From Actinomycetota bacterium (GTDB taxonomy: Bacteria > Actinomycetota > Actinomycetes > S36-B12 > UBA10799), in NCBI GenBank assembly GCA_020636995.1, contig JACJWU010000011.1, positions 1 through 43,119 on the forward strand: a stretch of 43,119 nt of DNA, in the 5' to 3' direction. The position numbers were made by a program, and so were the translations under genes. This document shows positions 1 to 6,611 of this stretch, piece after piece; position 1 is the stretch's first letter; the number at the start of each line of letters is the position of its first letter. The notes beneath the pieces were generated by a model. That model had not been told where the DNA came from, made no database searches, and was given only the letters and a program-made list of their open reading frames with translations.

Positions 1-1
1 A

Positions 2-1087
2 GGCGGTCCGGAACTGGAGCGGTGGCTCGAGGCCCGCGGCTTCACGTGGGGGCACATCCCGCAGTCCTGGGAGCGTGCGACGGTCGGCGGCTATGTGGCC
101 ACGCGCTCGGCGGGACAGACGTCGACCGGGTTCGGTCGCGCCGACGCCACCGTGACGAGTCTGCGGGTCGCGGCGCCGGCGGCCGACTACGCGTTGGGCA
201 AGGCGCCGGGGACCGCCGCGGGACCGGATCTGCGGCAGGTGTTCCTCGGCAGCGAGGGCGCCTACGGGGTCATCACCGAGATCGGACTTCGGGTGCGTCC
301 GCTGCCGGAGAAGAAGGTCTACGAGGGGTTGTTGTTCCCGAGTTTCGCCGCGGGTAAGCGCGCCTTCAGGCAATTGGCCCTCGAGCGCGTGCCGGCGGAC
401 ATGATGCGGCTGTCCGACGCAGAGGAGAGTGCGGTCAACCTCGCGATGAGCGGGTTGTCCGGGGTGAAGAAGCAGGCGTTCGACCGGTACACCGCGCTGC
501 GCAAGGTCGCCGGTGGGTGTCTGGCGATCGTCGGGTGGGAGGGGCCGGAGGAGGTTGTCGCTGTCCGCCGGGCGCACGCGTACCGCGTGTTCAAGGAGTT
601 CGGGGCGGTGCGCCTGCCGGCCACGGTGGGCCGGTCGTGGGAGAAGAACCGCTTCGCTGCGCCCTACTTGCGCGACGACCTGCTCGACGCGGGGTACCTC
701 GTGGAGACGCTGGAGACTGCCAACGAGTGGTCGCAACTCGACGCCACCTACGACGCCGTGCATGCGGGGTTGCGGGATGCGCTGGGTGAGCCTTTGATCG
801 GGACGCACCTTTCGCACATCTACCCCACCGGGGCGAGTCTGTACTTCACCGTGATCACGCCGCTGGCCGACGACCCGGTGGCGCAGTGGCAGGCCGCCAA
901 GGCGGCGGCGACCCAGGCGCTGGTGGACACCGACGCGACGATTACCCACCACCACTCGGTGGGCCGCGACCACGCGCCGTGGATGGCCGGCGAGGTGGGG
1001 GAGTCCGGGGTGGATCTGCTGCGGGCGATCAAGGCCCACGTGGATCCCGACGGGTTGATGAACCCCGGGGTGCTGGGGTTGGGGTAG
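2..1087 (+). CDS. FAD-linked oxidase, alkyldihydroxyacetonephosphate synthase-like (5' partial)
   Basis: The reading frame is open from base 2 to a TAG stop, so the N-terminus lies outside the window; about 361 residues are visible. The fragment covers the end of a PCMH-type FAD-binding domain (ATVGGYVATRSAGQTSTGFG, then GSEGAYGVITEIGLRVRPLPE) and the C-terminal cap domain. Near the end are THLSHIYPTGASLYFT, a run of three histidines (fragment residues 316-318) in HHHSVGRDHAPW, and DPDGLMNPGVL. These are hallmarks of alkyl-DHAP-synthase-like and related FAD/FMN oxidases, where the histidines sit at the active site. In bacteria the substrate is usually unknown, so ether-lipid synthesis is only one possibility. 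It stands directly upstream of hisA, where many actinobacteria carry hisH, but is separated from it by repeats and is probably not in the same operon. Confidence 0.85.
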   Translation, partial: GGPELERWLEARGFTWGHIPQSWERATVGGYVATRSAGQTSTGFGRADATVTSLRVAAPAADYALGKAPGTAAGPDLRQVFLGSEGAYGVITEIGLRVRPLPEKKVYEGLLFPSFAAGKRAFRQLALERVPADMMRLSDAEESAVNLAMSGLSGVKKQAFDRYTALRKVAGGCLAIVGWEGPEEVVAVRRAHAYRVFKEFGAVRLPATVGRSWEKNRFAAPYLRDDLLDAGYLVETLETANEWSQLDATYDAVHAGLRDALGEPLIGTHLSHIYPTGASLYFTVITPLADDPVAQWQAAKAAATQALVDTDATITHHHSVGRDHAPWMAGEVGESGVDLLRAIKAHVDPDGLMNPGVLGLG

Positions 1088-1151
1088 GGCACCGGGTCCG
1101 AGTTGTCGGACGTCCTTCCGGGAGTGTCACGTTGCTGCAGGCCTTGCGCCG

Positions 1152-1209
1152 CGAGTGCCACGAACAGGTCGGTTTTGAGGAGTGGGATCGGTCATCTTCG
1201 TGGCACTCG
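1152..1209. repeat. 58-bp palindromic element, possible terminator
   Basis: A perfect 13-bp inverted repeat, CGAGTGCCACGAA (1152-1164) and TTCGTGGCACTCG (1197-1209), encloses 32 nt. It lies 65 nt after the stop of the FAD oxidase and could end that transcript, although there is no T-tract. The right arm is also the first unit of the following 31-bp tandem array. A second element of the same length, with the same end hexamers, lies at 14252-14309. Confidence 0.6.
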
Positions 1210-1316
1210 GCGTGATCGGGCCGCGCTTTCGTGGCGGTCGGCGTGATCGGGCCGCGGTTTCGTAGCGGTCGGCGTGATCGGGCCGCAGTTTCGTAGCGGT
1301 CGGCGTGATCGGGCCA
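1197..1316. repeat. 31-bp tandem repeat, four copies
   Basis: Four units begin at 1197, 1228, 1259 and 1290 with an exact 31-bp period. Each starts TTCGT and contains GGCGTGATCGGGCC; the first carries GGCACT where the others have GGCGGT or AGCGGT. The fourth unit decays at its end (GGGCCACAAC). The array ends about 35 bp before the predicted hisA -10 box. Its function is unknown: it could be a repeated protein-binding site or a simple intergenic expansion. Confidence 0.85.
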
Positions 1317-1350
1317 CAACCTCTCCTGCCTGGCGAACGTCGCACCTGCG

Positions 1351-1356
1351 TACCCT
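1351..1356 (+). promoter_or_regulatory. Predicted -10 box for leaderless hisA mRNA
   Basis: TACCCT matches the actinobacterial TANNNT -10 pattern and ends 6 nt before the hisA ATG, so transcription should start at or next to the A of the start codon. There is no Shine-Dalgarno sequence. I see no convincing -35 box. Confidence 0.55.
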
Positions 1357-1362
1357 CGGAAC

Positions 1363-2076
1363 ATGCCCCTTGAACTGCTGCCCGCCGTCGATGTCGCCAA
1401 CGGTCAGGCCGTGCGCCTGGTCCAAGGGGAGGCCGGCTCGGAGACCGACTACGGCGACCCGCTGGCCGCCGCCCTCACCTGGCAGGAGCAGGGTGCGCAG
1501 TGGATCCACCTCGTGGACCTCGACGCCGCCTTCGGCCGGGGGAGCAACGCCGAGCTTCTGGCCCAGGTCGTCGGCGCCCTCGACGTCGCCGTGGAGATGT
1601 CCGGTGGCATCCGCGACGACGAGTCCCTGGCATCTGCGCTGGCCACCGGATGCCGGCGGGTCAACATCGGCACCGCCGCGCTCGAACAGCCGGAATGGTG
1701 CGCGAAGGTGATCGCGGAGTACGGCGACCGGGTGGCGATCGGGCTCGATGTGCGGGGCACGACGCTGGCGGCGCGGGGCTGGACGCAGGATGGCGGCGAG
1801 CTCTTCGAGACCCTCTCCCGCCTCGACGCCGAAGGGTGCGCCCGCTACGTGGTCACAGATGTGCGCCGCGATGGGACGCTGACCGGACCCAACCTCGACC
1901 TTCTGCGCGACGTGTGCGCCGCCACCGACCGCCCCGTGGTCGCGTCGGGCGGGGTTTCCACGCTCGATGATCTGCGCGCCATCGCCGGGGTGCCCGGGGT
2001 GGAGGGCGCGATCGTCGGCAAGGCGCTGTACGCCGGGGCTTTCACCCTTCCCGAGGCGCTGGCGGCCGTCCGATGA
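1363..2076 (+). CDS. hisA: Phosphoribosyl isomerase A, bifunctional HisA/TrpF type (PriA)
   Basis: This 237-residue (beta/alpha)8 isomerase converts ProFAR to PRFAR in histidine synthesis. It has the actinobacterial PriA signature: D10 in LLPAVDVANGQAVRLVQG, D129 in IGLDV, R138 and W140 in RGWTQDGG, and VVTDVRRDGTL with D170. These correspond by inspection to the Mycobacterium tuberculosis PriA residues used for both the HisA and the TrpF reaction. Dual function is therefore inferred, and it fits the absence of trpF from the trp genes in this window. The ATG start has no SD but sits 6 nt after a -10 box. It overlaps hisF by 4 nt (ATGA). hisH, often the upstream neighbour in actinobacteria, is not here. 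Confidence 0.95.
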   Translation: MPLELLPAVDVANGQAVRLVQGEAGSETDYGDPLAAALTWQEQGAQWIHLVDLDAAFGRGSNAELLAQVVGALDVAVEMSGGIRDDESLASALATGCRRVNIGTAALEQPEWCAKVIAEYGDRVAIGLDVRGTTLAARGWTQDGGELFETLSRLDAEGCARYVVTDVRRDGTLTGPNLDLLRDVCAATDRPVVASGGVSTLDDLRAIAGVPGVEGAIVGKALYAGAFTLPEALAAVR

Positions 2077-2840
2077 GTCTGGCCGTACGGGTCATCCCGT
2101 GCCTGGACGTCGACGCCGGGCGGGTGGTCAAGGGTGTGAACTTCGAGGGTCTGCGCGACGCCGGGGACCCGGTGGAACTGGCCACCCGCTACAACGCCGA
2201 GGGTGCCGACGAACTGATCTTCCTCGACATCACGGCCAGTTCCGGTGGGCGGGCGACCATGCTCGATGTGGTGCGCCGCACCGCCGACGCCGTGTTCATC
2301 CCCTTGACCGTAGGTGGCGGTGTGCGCAAGGTCGACGATTTCGACGCGCTGCTGCGGGCGGGGGCGGACAAGGTCGGGGTGAACACCGGAGCGATCGCCG
2401 ACCCGGATCTGCTGACCCGTGCGGCGCGGCGCTTCGGCAGCCAGTGCGTGGTGCTGAGTGTCGACGCACGACGGGCGCGCGGTGCGACCAGCGGCTTCGA
2501 GGTCACGACCCATGGTGGTCGCAAGGGCACCGGCATCGACGCGATCGTGTGGGCGCAGAACGGCGCGCGCCTCGGAGCCGGCGAGATCCTGCTGAACAGC
2601 ATGGACGCCGACGGCACTACTTCCGGATTCGACACCGAACTGATCTCGCTGGTCCGGGAGGCGGTGGACGTCCCAGTGATCGCCAGCGGCGGTGCGGGCA
2701 GGGTGGAGGACTTCGCGCCCGCTGTTGAAGCGGGTGCTGATGCCGTGCTCGCGGCCAGTGTCTTCCACTATGGGCAGTTGACGATCGGCGAGGTTAAGCA
2801 GGCGATGGCCGAGCAGGGGATCACGGTCCGACTCACTTGA
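2073..2840 (+). CDS. hisF: Imidazole glycerol phosphate synthase, cyclase subunit HisF
   Basis: HisF closes the imidazole ring, producing imidazole glycerol phosphate and AICAR from PRFAR and ammonia channelled from the HisH glutaminase. The 255-residue protein is full length. It starts AVRVIPCLDVDAGRVVKGVNF, with catalytic D12, and has D131 in VVLSVDA; the phosphate-binding loops PLTVGGGVR and VIASGGAG are present. It is translationally coupled to hisA through an ATGA overlap. Its partner gene hisH lies outside the window. The stop codon overlaps the -35 element of the promoter that follows. Confidence 0.97.
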   Translation: MSLAVRVIPCLDVDAGRVVKGVNFEGLRDAGDPVELATRYNAEGADELIFLDITASSGGRATMLDVVRRTADAVFIPLTVGGGVRKVDDFDALLRAGADKVGVNTGAIADPDLLTRAARRFGSQCVVLSVDARRARGATSGFEVTTHGGRKGTGIDAIVWAQNGARLGAGEILLNSMDADGTTSGFDTELISLVREAVDVPVIASGGAGRVEDFAPAVEAGADAVLAASVFHYGQLTIGEVKQAMAEQGITVRLT

Positions 2841-2865
2841 CCTGCGTACAGGTGTTCGATAGAGT
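2837..2865 (+). promoter_or_regulatory. Strong-looking sigma70-type promoter after hisF
   Basis: TTGACC (2837-2842), exactly 17 nt, then TAGAGT (2860-2865) is the best-spaced vegetative promoter in the window. It overlaps the hisF stop codon and predicts a transcript start near 2871-2873, at the first base of a perfect 15-bp hairpin. No credible ORF follows on this strand before 3216, so the product would be non-coding RNA. Confidence 0.5.
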
Positions 2866-2870
2866 GTGAA

Positions 2871-2912
2871 CGTTGGGCTTCCCCCGATTCCCCCGCCGGG
2901 GGAAGCCCAACG
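2871..2912 (+). other. Perfect 15-bp hairpin at predicted transcript start
   Basis: CGTTGGGCTTCCCCC (2871-2885) pairs perfectly with GGGGGAAGCCCAACG (2898-2912) around a 12-nt loop. Such a GC-rich stem could act as a factor-independent or bidirectional terminator for hisF, but it lacks a U-tract. It begins where the upstream promoter should start, so it may instead be the 5' structure of a small RNA. Confidence 0.6.
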
Positions 2913-2982
2913 CTTCCCGCCGGTTCTGATGCTTGGCCAACGCTCCCGGCGGTTGTCACGAATGGACAACGCCCCCGCCGGT
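2908..2982. repeat. Three imperfect ~30-bp direct repeats
   Basis: CAACGC followed by a C-rich run and a CCGCCGGT-like segment occurs at 2908, 2938 and 2967 (spacing 30 and 29). The second copy has CCCGGCGG in place of CCCGCCGG. The first copy reuses the right arm of the hairpin ending at 2912. There is no coding potential I trust here. Confidence 0.5.
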
Positions 2983-2989
2983 CCCCATG

Positions 2990-3102
2990 TGTGACGAAGT
3001 TGTGGGTCCTCAATCCCGGTTTGTTACGAAGGTGCGGGGTCTGGGGGCCGAAACCCCGCAACAACGTGACAGACGGGATTTGGCGGGGCTCACCTTCGTC
3101 AC
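2990..3102. repeat. GTNACGAAG repeats forming a nested inverted repeat
   Basis: TGTGACGAAG (2990-2999) recurs as GTTACGAAGGTG (3023-3034) and, inverted, as CACCTTCGTCAC (3091-3102). The last two could pair at 11 of 12 positions. Inside them GCGGGGT (3034-3040) pairs with ACCCCGC (3053-3059), giving a nested structure. Function unknown; a repeated operator or a structured RNA are both possible. Confidence 0.5.
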
Positions 3103-3110
3103 AATTGGGT

Positions 3111-3198
3111 GGGGAGGGTCGCCAGGGGCCGGTGGGGAGGGTCGCTAGGGGCCGGCGGGGGGGTCGCGACGGGCCGGTGGGGAGGGTCGCCAGGGGCC
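3111..3198. repeat. ~23-bp G-rich tandem repeat, four copies
   Basis: GGGTCGC-containing units begin at 3116, 3139, 3161 and 3184 (period 23, 22, 23), each with GGGGCCGGTGGGGA or a close variant. The array ends just before the 3' end of the minus-strand gene 3216-3707. On the minus strand it reads as C-rich RNA and could affect termination of that gene. Confidence 0.75.
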
Positions 3199-3215
3199 AA
3201 CACGGGACCACCGGT

Positions 3216-3707
3216 TCACAGGCGCGGCCCGGTGAACGGAGCCTCCATCGTGAGCGTGCATGTGATCGTGCGGTTGCCGTTCTCCCACTGCTTCTCGTTG
3301 GGCAGGAAGTAGCCCGGGATCAATGTCTCCGGCTCGTCGAACGTGGGCCGGTAGGTGTTGAAGGCGGTCGAGCACTGGTTCTGCGCGGAGGCCTTCATCG
3401 CGACCGATCCCGCCCAGTCGAGGTTGCTGAGGTCCACTTGGTCGAGGATCTGCCCGTCGTGTTCCTCGTCGCAACTCACCACGTAGACGCCGTCGGCGGT
3501 CATGATGTCGCCCCGGGCGTCGCGTGGGATCGCGTAGCAGTCGGCGAAGTAGAGGCTGGCGATCGGGCGCACCCCGGGCACGGTGTCGGCGGCCTCCTCG
3601 GAGGTGTCCGGAGCGTTGCGGATCATCCACACGGAAGCCACTGCGACCATCGCCGCCACCAGCAGGACGGTCAATGCAGCCGCCCACCGTGCGCCTCGTG
3701 ACCCCAT
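3216..3707 (-). CDS. Septum-formation-family membrane-anchored protein
   Basis: This protein of 163 residues has one N-terminal membrane segment (about residues 8-28) and an extracytoplasmic domain. The domain has the pattern of the actinobacterial septum-formation Pfam family: a FADCYAIP start, VVSCDEEHDGQI, a cysteine in NQCSTAF, and a C-terminal PNEKQWENGNRTITCTL block. The four cysteines may form two disulfides. The molecular role of the family is not established; the name comes from a cell-division link. It is divergent from hisI, with 41 nt between the start codons. The ATG start has no clear SD. Confidence 0.75.
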   Translation of the reverse strand: MGSRGARWAAALTVLLVAAMVAVASVWMIRNAPDTSEEAADTVPGVRPIASLYFADCYAIPRDARGDIMTADGVYVVSCDEEHDGQILDQVDLSNLDWAGSVAMKASAQNQCSTAFNTYRPTFDEPETLIPGYFLPNEKQWENGNRTITCTLTMEAPFTGPRL

Positions 3708-3736
3708 ACCTGAATGGTCGCATGCGACAGCGGCGG

Positions 3737-3742
3737 CACAAT
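3737..3742 (+). promoter_or_regulatory. Predicted -10 box for leaderless hisI mRNA
   Basis: CACAAT, one mismatch from TANNNT, ends 6 nt before the hisI ATG. The same spacing is seen at several other genes in the window. It helps choose the ATG at 3749 over upstream in-frame codons. Confidence 0.4.
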
Positions 3743-3748
3743 GGCCCC

Positions 3749-4090
3749 ATGGGCGACGTTTCGCAGGCTCTGGCAGCGCTGCAGTTCGGGCCGGACGGGC
3801 TGCTGCCCGCCATCGCGCAGCAGTGGGACACCGGCGAGGTGCTGATGCTCGCCTGGATGGATTCCGAGGCGGTGCGCCGCACCCTGGCCACCGGCCGTGG
3901 TACGTACTGGTCGCGTTCGCGCCGGCAGTACTGGACCAAAGGGGAGACCTCGGGCAACATTCAGCAGGTCAAGGAACTGCGTATCGACTGTGACGGGGAC
4001 GCGATCCTGCTGCTGGTCGACCAGCACGGACCCGCGTGCCACACGGGACTGCGTTCCTGTTTCCAGACCGAGACCGTGGAGCTGGCGTGA
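3749..4090 (+). CDS. hisI: Phosphoribosyl-AMP cyclohydrolase HisI
   Basis: HisI opens the adenine ring of PR-AMP in the third step of histidine synthesis and is a zinc enzyme. The 113-residue protein has only the cyclohydrolase domain, without a fused HisE. Motifs are QQWDTGEVLMLAWM, YWSRSRRQYWTKGETSGN, the metal-binding DCDGDAILL, and the cysteine-containing GPACHTGLRSCF. The open frame extends further upstream, but similarity begins at this ATG, which lies 6 nt after a -10-like box. It overlaps trpE by 4 nt (GTGA), joining histidine and tryptophan synthesis in one transcript. Confidence 0.95.
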   Translation: MGDVSQALAALQFGPDGLLPAIAQQWDTGEVLMLAWMDSEAVRRTLATGRGTYWSRSRRQYWTKGETSGNIQQVKELRIDCDGDAILLLVDQHGPACHTGLRSCFQTETVELA

Positions 4091-5622
4091 GCGACGTGTA
4101 CCGCCCGTGTGCCACCCCGAGCGGGGTCACGGCGCCCACTGCCGAGGGTTTTCGGCAACTGGCCAAGGACCGCCGGGTGATCCCCGTGGTTCGCCGCTTC
4201 CTGGTGGACGATCAGACCCCGGTCGGGGTGTTCCGCAAACTCGCCGGTGACCGCCCGGGCACGTTCCTGCTGGAGTCGGCGGAGAACGGCCACACCTGGA
4301 GCCGGTATTCGTTCATCGGGGTGCGCAGCGCTGCCATGCTCACCGAGTCGGACGGCCAGGTGCAGTGGGTGGGGAACCCGCCGGTCGGGTTGCCGACCAC
4401 GGGACTGGCGGTTGAGGCGCTGCGGGACACGCTCGAGTCGCTGCGGACCCCGCGGCCGGAGGGGCTGCCTCCGCTGACCGGTGGTCTGGTCGGCTTCATC
4501 GGCTACGACGCCGTGCGCAGGTGGGAGAGGTTGCCCGACGACAACCCGGACGAGCTCAACGTCCCCGAGCTCGCGATGCTGCTCGTCACGGATCTCGCGG
4601 TGATGGACCACGTCGACGGTTCCGTATGGCTGGTGGCCAACGCCGTCAACTACGACAACACCGACGAGCGGGTTGAGCAGGCGTACGAGGACGCCGTCGC
4701 GCGCCTCGACCGGATGGTTTCTGACCTGCATGACCCGGTCCGGGCGGCGGCTGCCGTGGTCCCTGCGGCGCCCTCCCGCACCCTGGAGGTCAACCCGGAC
4801 TACCGCGCCAAGGTCGAGGTGGCCAAGGAGTACATCCGGGCCGGGGACGCCTTCCAGATCGTCTTGTCGCAACGGTTCAGTCGGCCGAGTTCTGCCAGCC
4901 CGTTGTCGGTCTACCGGGCCCTGCGGATGACCAATCCGAGCCCATACATGTACCTGCTGAACATCCCCGGCAGCGATTCCATGGAATCGCCCGGATTCAG
5001 CATCGTCGGTTCGAGCCCCGAGGCGCTGGTGAAGTTGACCGGGGATGAAGCGATGCTGCACCCGATCGCCGGTACCCGGCCGCGGGGAACCACGCCGGAC
5101 GAGGACGCCGAGCTTGTGGCGGACCTGCTGGCCGACCCGAAGGAGCGCGCCGAACACCTCATGCTCGTGGACCTTGGACGCAACGACCTGGGCCGTGTCT
5201 GCAAACCGGGCACCGTAAGCGTGGTTGAGTTCATGCAGGTCGAGCAGTATTCCCATGTGCATCACATCGTGTCGACCGTCGTCGGACGGCTGCAGCAGGG
5301 CGCTTCGGCGTACGACCTGCTGGCTGCGACGTTCCCCGCTGGAACGCTGTCGGGGGCGCCGAAACCGCGGGCGATGGAGATCATCGACGAGTTGGAGACC
5401 AGCCGGCGTGGGCTGTATGCCGGCTGTATCGGCTACTTCGACGTGGCGGGAGATATGGACACGGCCATCGCCATCCGGACCGCGCTGCTGCGTGACGGGA
5501 TGGCACATGTTCAGGCAGGGGCGGGTATCGTCGCCGATTCCGATCCAGCGGCTGAAGACGAGGAGTGCCAGAGCAAGGCCGCGGCCGTCCTCCGGGCGTT
5601 GACCATCGCGGAGGAGCTATGA
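4087..5622 (+). CDS. trpE: Anthranilate synthase component I TrpE
   Basis: TrpE makes anthranilate from chorismate, using ammonia from the TrpG glutaminase, which is not in this window. The 511-residue protein starts with GTG inside the hisI stop (GTGA). The N-terminal domain has the LLESAE motif tied to tryptophan feedback inhibition. The chorismate-binding domain has AGDAFQIVLSQRF, PIAGTRPRGTTPDED, LVDLGRNDLGRV, FPAGTLSGAPKPRAMEIID and VQAGAGIVADSDP. It is complete and ordinary. It is coupled downstream, through an ATGA overlap, to the Trp-associated membrane protein. Confidence 0.97.
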   Translation: MSDVYRPCATPSGVTAPTAEGFRQLAKDRRVIPVVRRFLVDDQTPVGVFRKLAGDRPGTFLLESAENGHTWSRYSFIGVRSAAMLTESDGQVQWVGNPPVGLPTTGLAVEALRDTLESLRTPRPEGLPPLTGGLVGFIGYDAVRRWERLPDDNPDELNVPELAMLLVTDLAVMDHVDGSVWLVANAVNYDNTDERVEQAYEDAVARLDRMVSDLHDPVRAAAAVVPAAPSRTLEVNPDYRAKVEVAKEYIRAGDAFQIVLSQRFSRPSSASPLSVYRALRMTNPSPYMYLLNIPGSDSMESPGFSIVGSSPEALVKLTGDEAMLHPIAGTRPRGTTPDEDAELVADLLADPKERAEHLMLVDLGRNDLGRVCKPGTVSVVEFMQVEQYSHVHHIVSTVVGRLQQGASAYDLLAATFPAGTLSGAPKPRAMEIIDELETSRRGLYAGCIGYFDVAGDMDTAIAIRTALLRDGMAHVQAGAGIVADSDPAAEDEECQSKAAAVLRALTIAEEL

Positions 5623-6035
5623 CATCGCGTACCGCCGCACTGGTCCTGACGATCCTCGGCGCGGGACTGCTGTTCTTCCTGGCCGCGGGCGAGGCGGCCT
5701 CGGCCCCGGGTCTGATGGCGGGGTTGATCGCCATTGCGGCGATCTGGTTGGCATCGGGGAGGATCCGGTTCGTCCTGGCCGTGATCAGTGCGGTTCTGTG
5801 GCTGCTGGCACTGGTGCTGGCGGTTTTCGGGTCGGCGGCGGCCGTCGTTGCGGCCGTGGTCGGTCTGGCCGGCAGTGTTCTCACGCTGGCCAAGGGCGGG
5901 CAGTGGCCCGGGTTCTCGAGTCGGTACGCCCGGGCCTCCGACCTTGAGGAGGACGGGCTGATCAGCCCGCGCCAGATGTGGGAGAGTCTCGACCGCGGAC
6001 TTGACCCGACCCGCAAGCCGGGGGACCCCGACTGA
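5619..6035 (+). CDS. Trp-associated membrane protein (TIGR02234-like)
   Basis: A 138-residue protein with about four hydrophobic segments between residues 5 and 95, followed by a polar tail containing GQWPGFSSRY and DLGLDPT-like residues (SLDRGLDPTRKPGDPD). Small membrane proteins of this size and tail pattern occur in actinobacterial trp operons right after trpE. Their function is unknown. The start is the ATG in the ATGA overlap with the trpE stop; an upstream extension of the frame inside trpE is ignored. No catalytic residues are recognisable. Confidence 0.8.
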   Translation: MTSRTAALVLTILGAGLLFFLAAGEAASAPGLMAGLIAIAAIWLASGRIRFVLAVISAVLWLLALVLAVFGSAAAVVAAVVGLAGSVLTLAKGGQWPGFSSRYARASDLEEDGLISPRQMWESLDRGLDPTRKPGDPD

Positions 6036-6047
6036 AGGTTGGGGCGG

Positions 6048-6275
6048 CACTCCGGTTAGAGGTCGTGCACTCCGGTTAGACCTTGTGCACTCCGGTTAGG
6101 GGTTTGCGGCTGTGGGGGACTAACGGATGGACCGGGAACTAACGGATGGACCGGGAACTAGCGGATGGACCGGGGTCCGGTGTGTGCGCGGTTGCCGGTT
6201 AGACCTTCTGCACTCCGGTTAGAGGTTTGCAGCTGGGGGGGGGGGACTAACGGCTGGACCGGGAACTAACGCCTG
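6048..6275. repeat. Composite GGTTAG/CTAACGG repeat cluster
   Basis: CACTCCGGTTAG occurs at 6048, 6068 and 6088 (period 20). It is followed by three 19-bp units, ACTAACGGATGGACCGGGA, at 6119, 6138 and 6157, the third with AGC for AAC. The whole block (TTAGACCTT, CACTCCGGTTAG, GGTTTGC, a G-run, ACTAACGG, TGGACCGGGAACTAACG) is repeated once more at about 6196-6275 with substitutions. The second copy holds a run of 11 G (6235-6245). The first motif is the reverse complement of units at 35110-35168. The rest of the gap to 6353 holds a small hairpin (CACGGC/GCCGTG, 6282-6296) and a promoter. Confidence 0.85.
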
Positions 6276-6319
6276 GCCCGACACGGCGAAGCCGTGGGGC
6301 GCGAGCGACGGGCTCTGGT

Positions 6320-6346
6320 TAGACTCCCGATAGCGAATCTGGAGGT
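6320..6346 (+). promoter_or_regulatory. Predicted -10 box and SD for the HGxxPAAW gene
   Basis: TAGACT (6320-6325) can serve as a -10 box, giving a start near 6332. GGAGGT (6341-6346) is a good SD, 7 nt before the ATG at 6354. This decides the start codon over an earlier in-frame candidate at 6294, which would lie upstream of the promoter. Confidence 0.5.
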
Positions 6347-6353
6347 TTCACTG

Positions 6354-6611
6354 ATGCCGATGTATGAGAACCACCACGGCCGTACCGCGGCGATGTGGAC
6401 CGGAACGACGATCGTGACGATCGGGTTCCTGGTGGGCACGATCGCCCTGACGATCGCGCAGCCGTGGCTGTTCTGGGTGGGCGTTGCGCTCATCCCGATC
6501 GGCGCCATCGTCGGCAAGGCCATGGCGATGGCCGGGATGGGACAGCCGCAGAAGGACGCCGCTGGACGCTTGCACGAGCCCGAGGACGCCGCGGAGAGAA
6601 CCGACGCGTGA
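6354..6611 (+). CDS. HGxxPAAW-family small membrane protein
   Basis: An 85-residue protein beginning MPMYENHHGRTAAMWTG, a variant of the HGxxPAAW motif that names this family. Two hydrophobic segments follow (about residues 17-37 and 40-60), ending in GAIVGKAMAMAGMG, and then an acidic tail. It is a typical resident of actinobacterial trp clusters between the Trp membrane protein and trpC; the function is unknown. The start is fixed by a GGAGGT SD. The stop overlaps the response-regulator start (GTGA), so the two are probably co-transcribed. Confidence 0.75.
   Translation: MPMYENHHGRTAAMWTGTTIVTIGFLVGTIALTIAQPWLFWVGVALIPIGAIVGKAMAMAGMGQPQKDAAGRLHEPEDAAERTDA

Noticed and set aside
1197..1316. 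The 31-bp tandem array as a CRISPR
   Set aside because: The whole 31-bp period is repetitive, with no variable spacers and no cas genes nearby.
2933..3148. A 71-residue plus-strand ORF in the repeat region after hisF
   Set aside because: The frame is made of GC-rich repeats, starts with TTG without an SD, and has no similarity I recognise.
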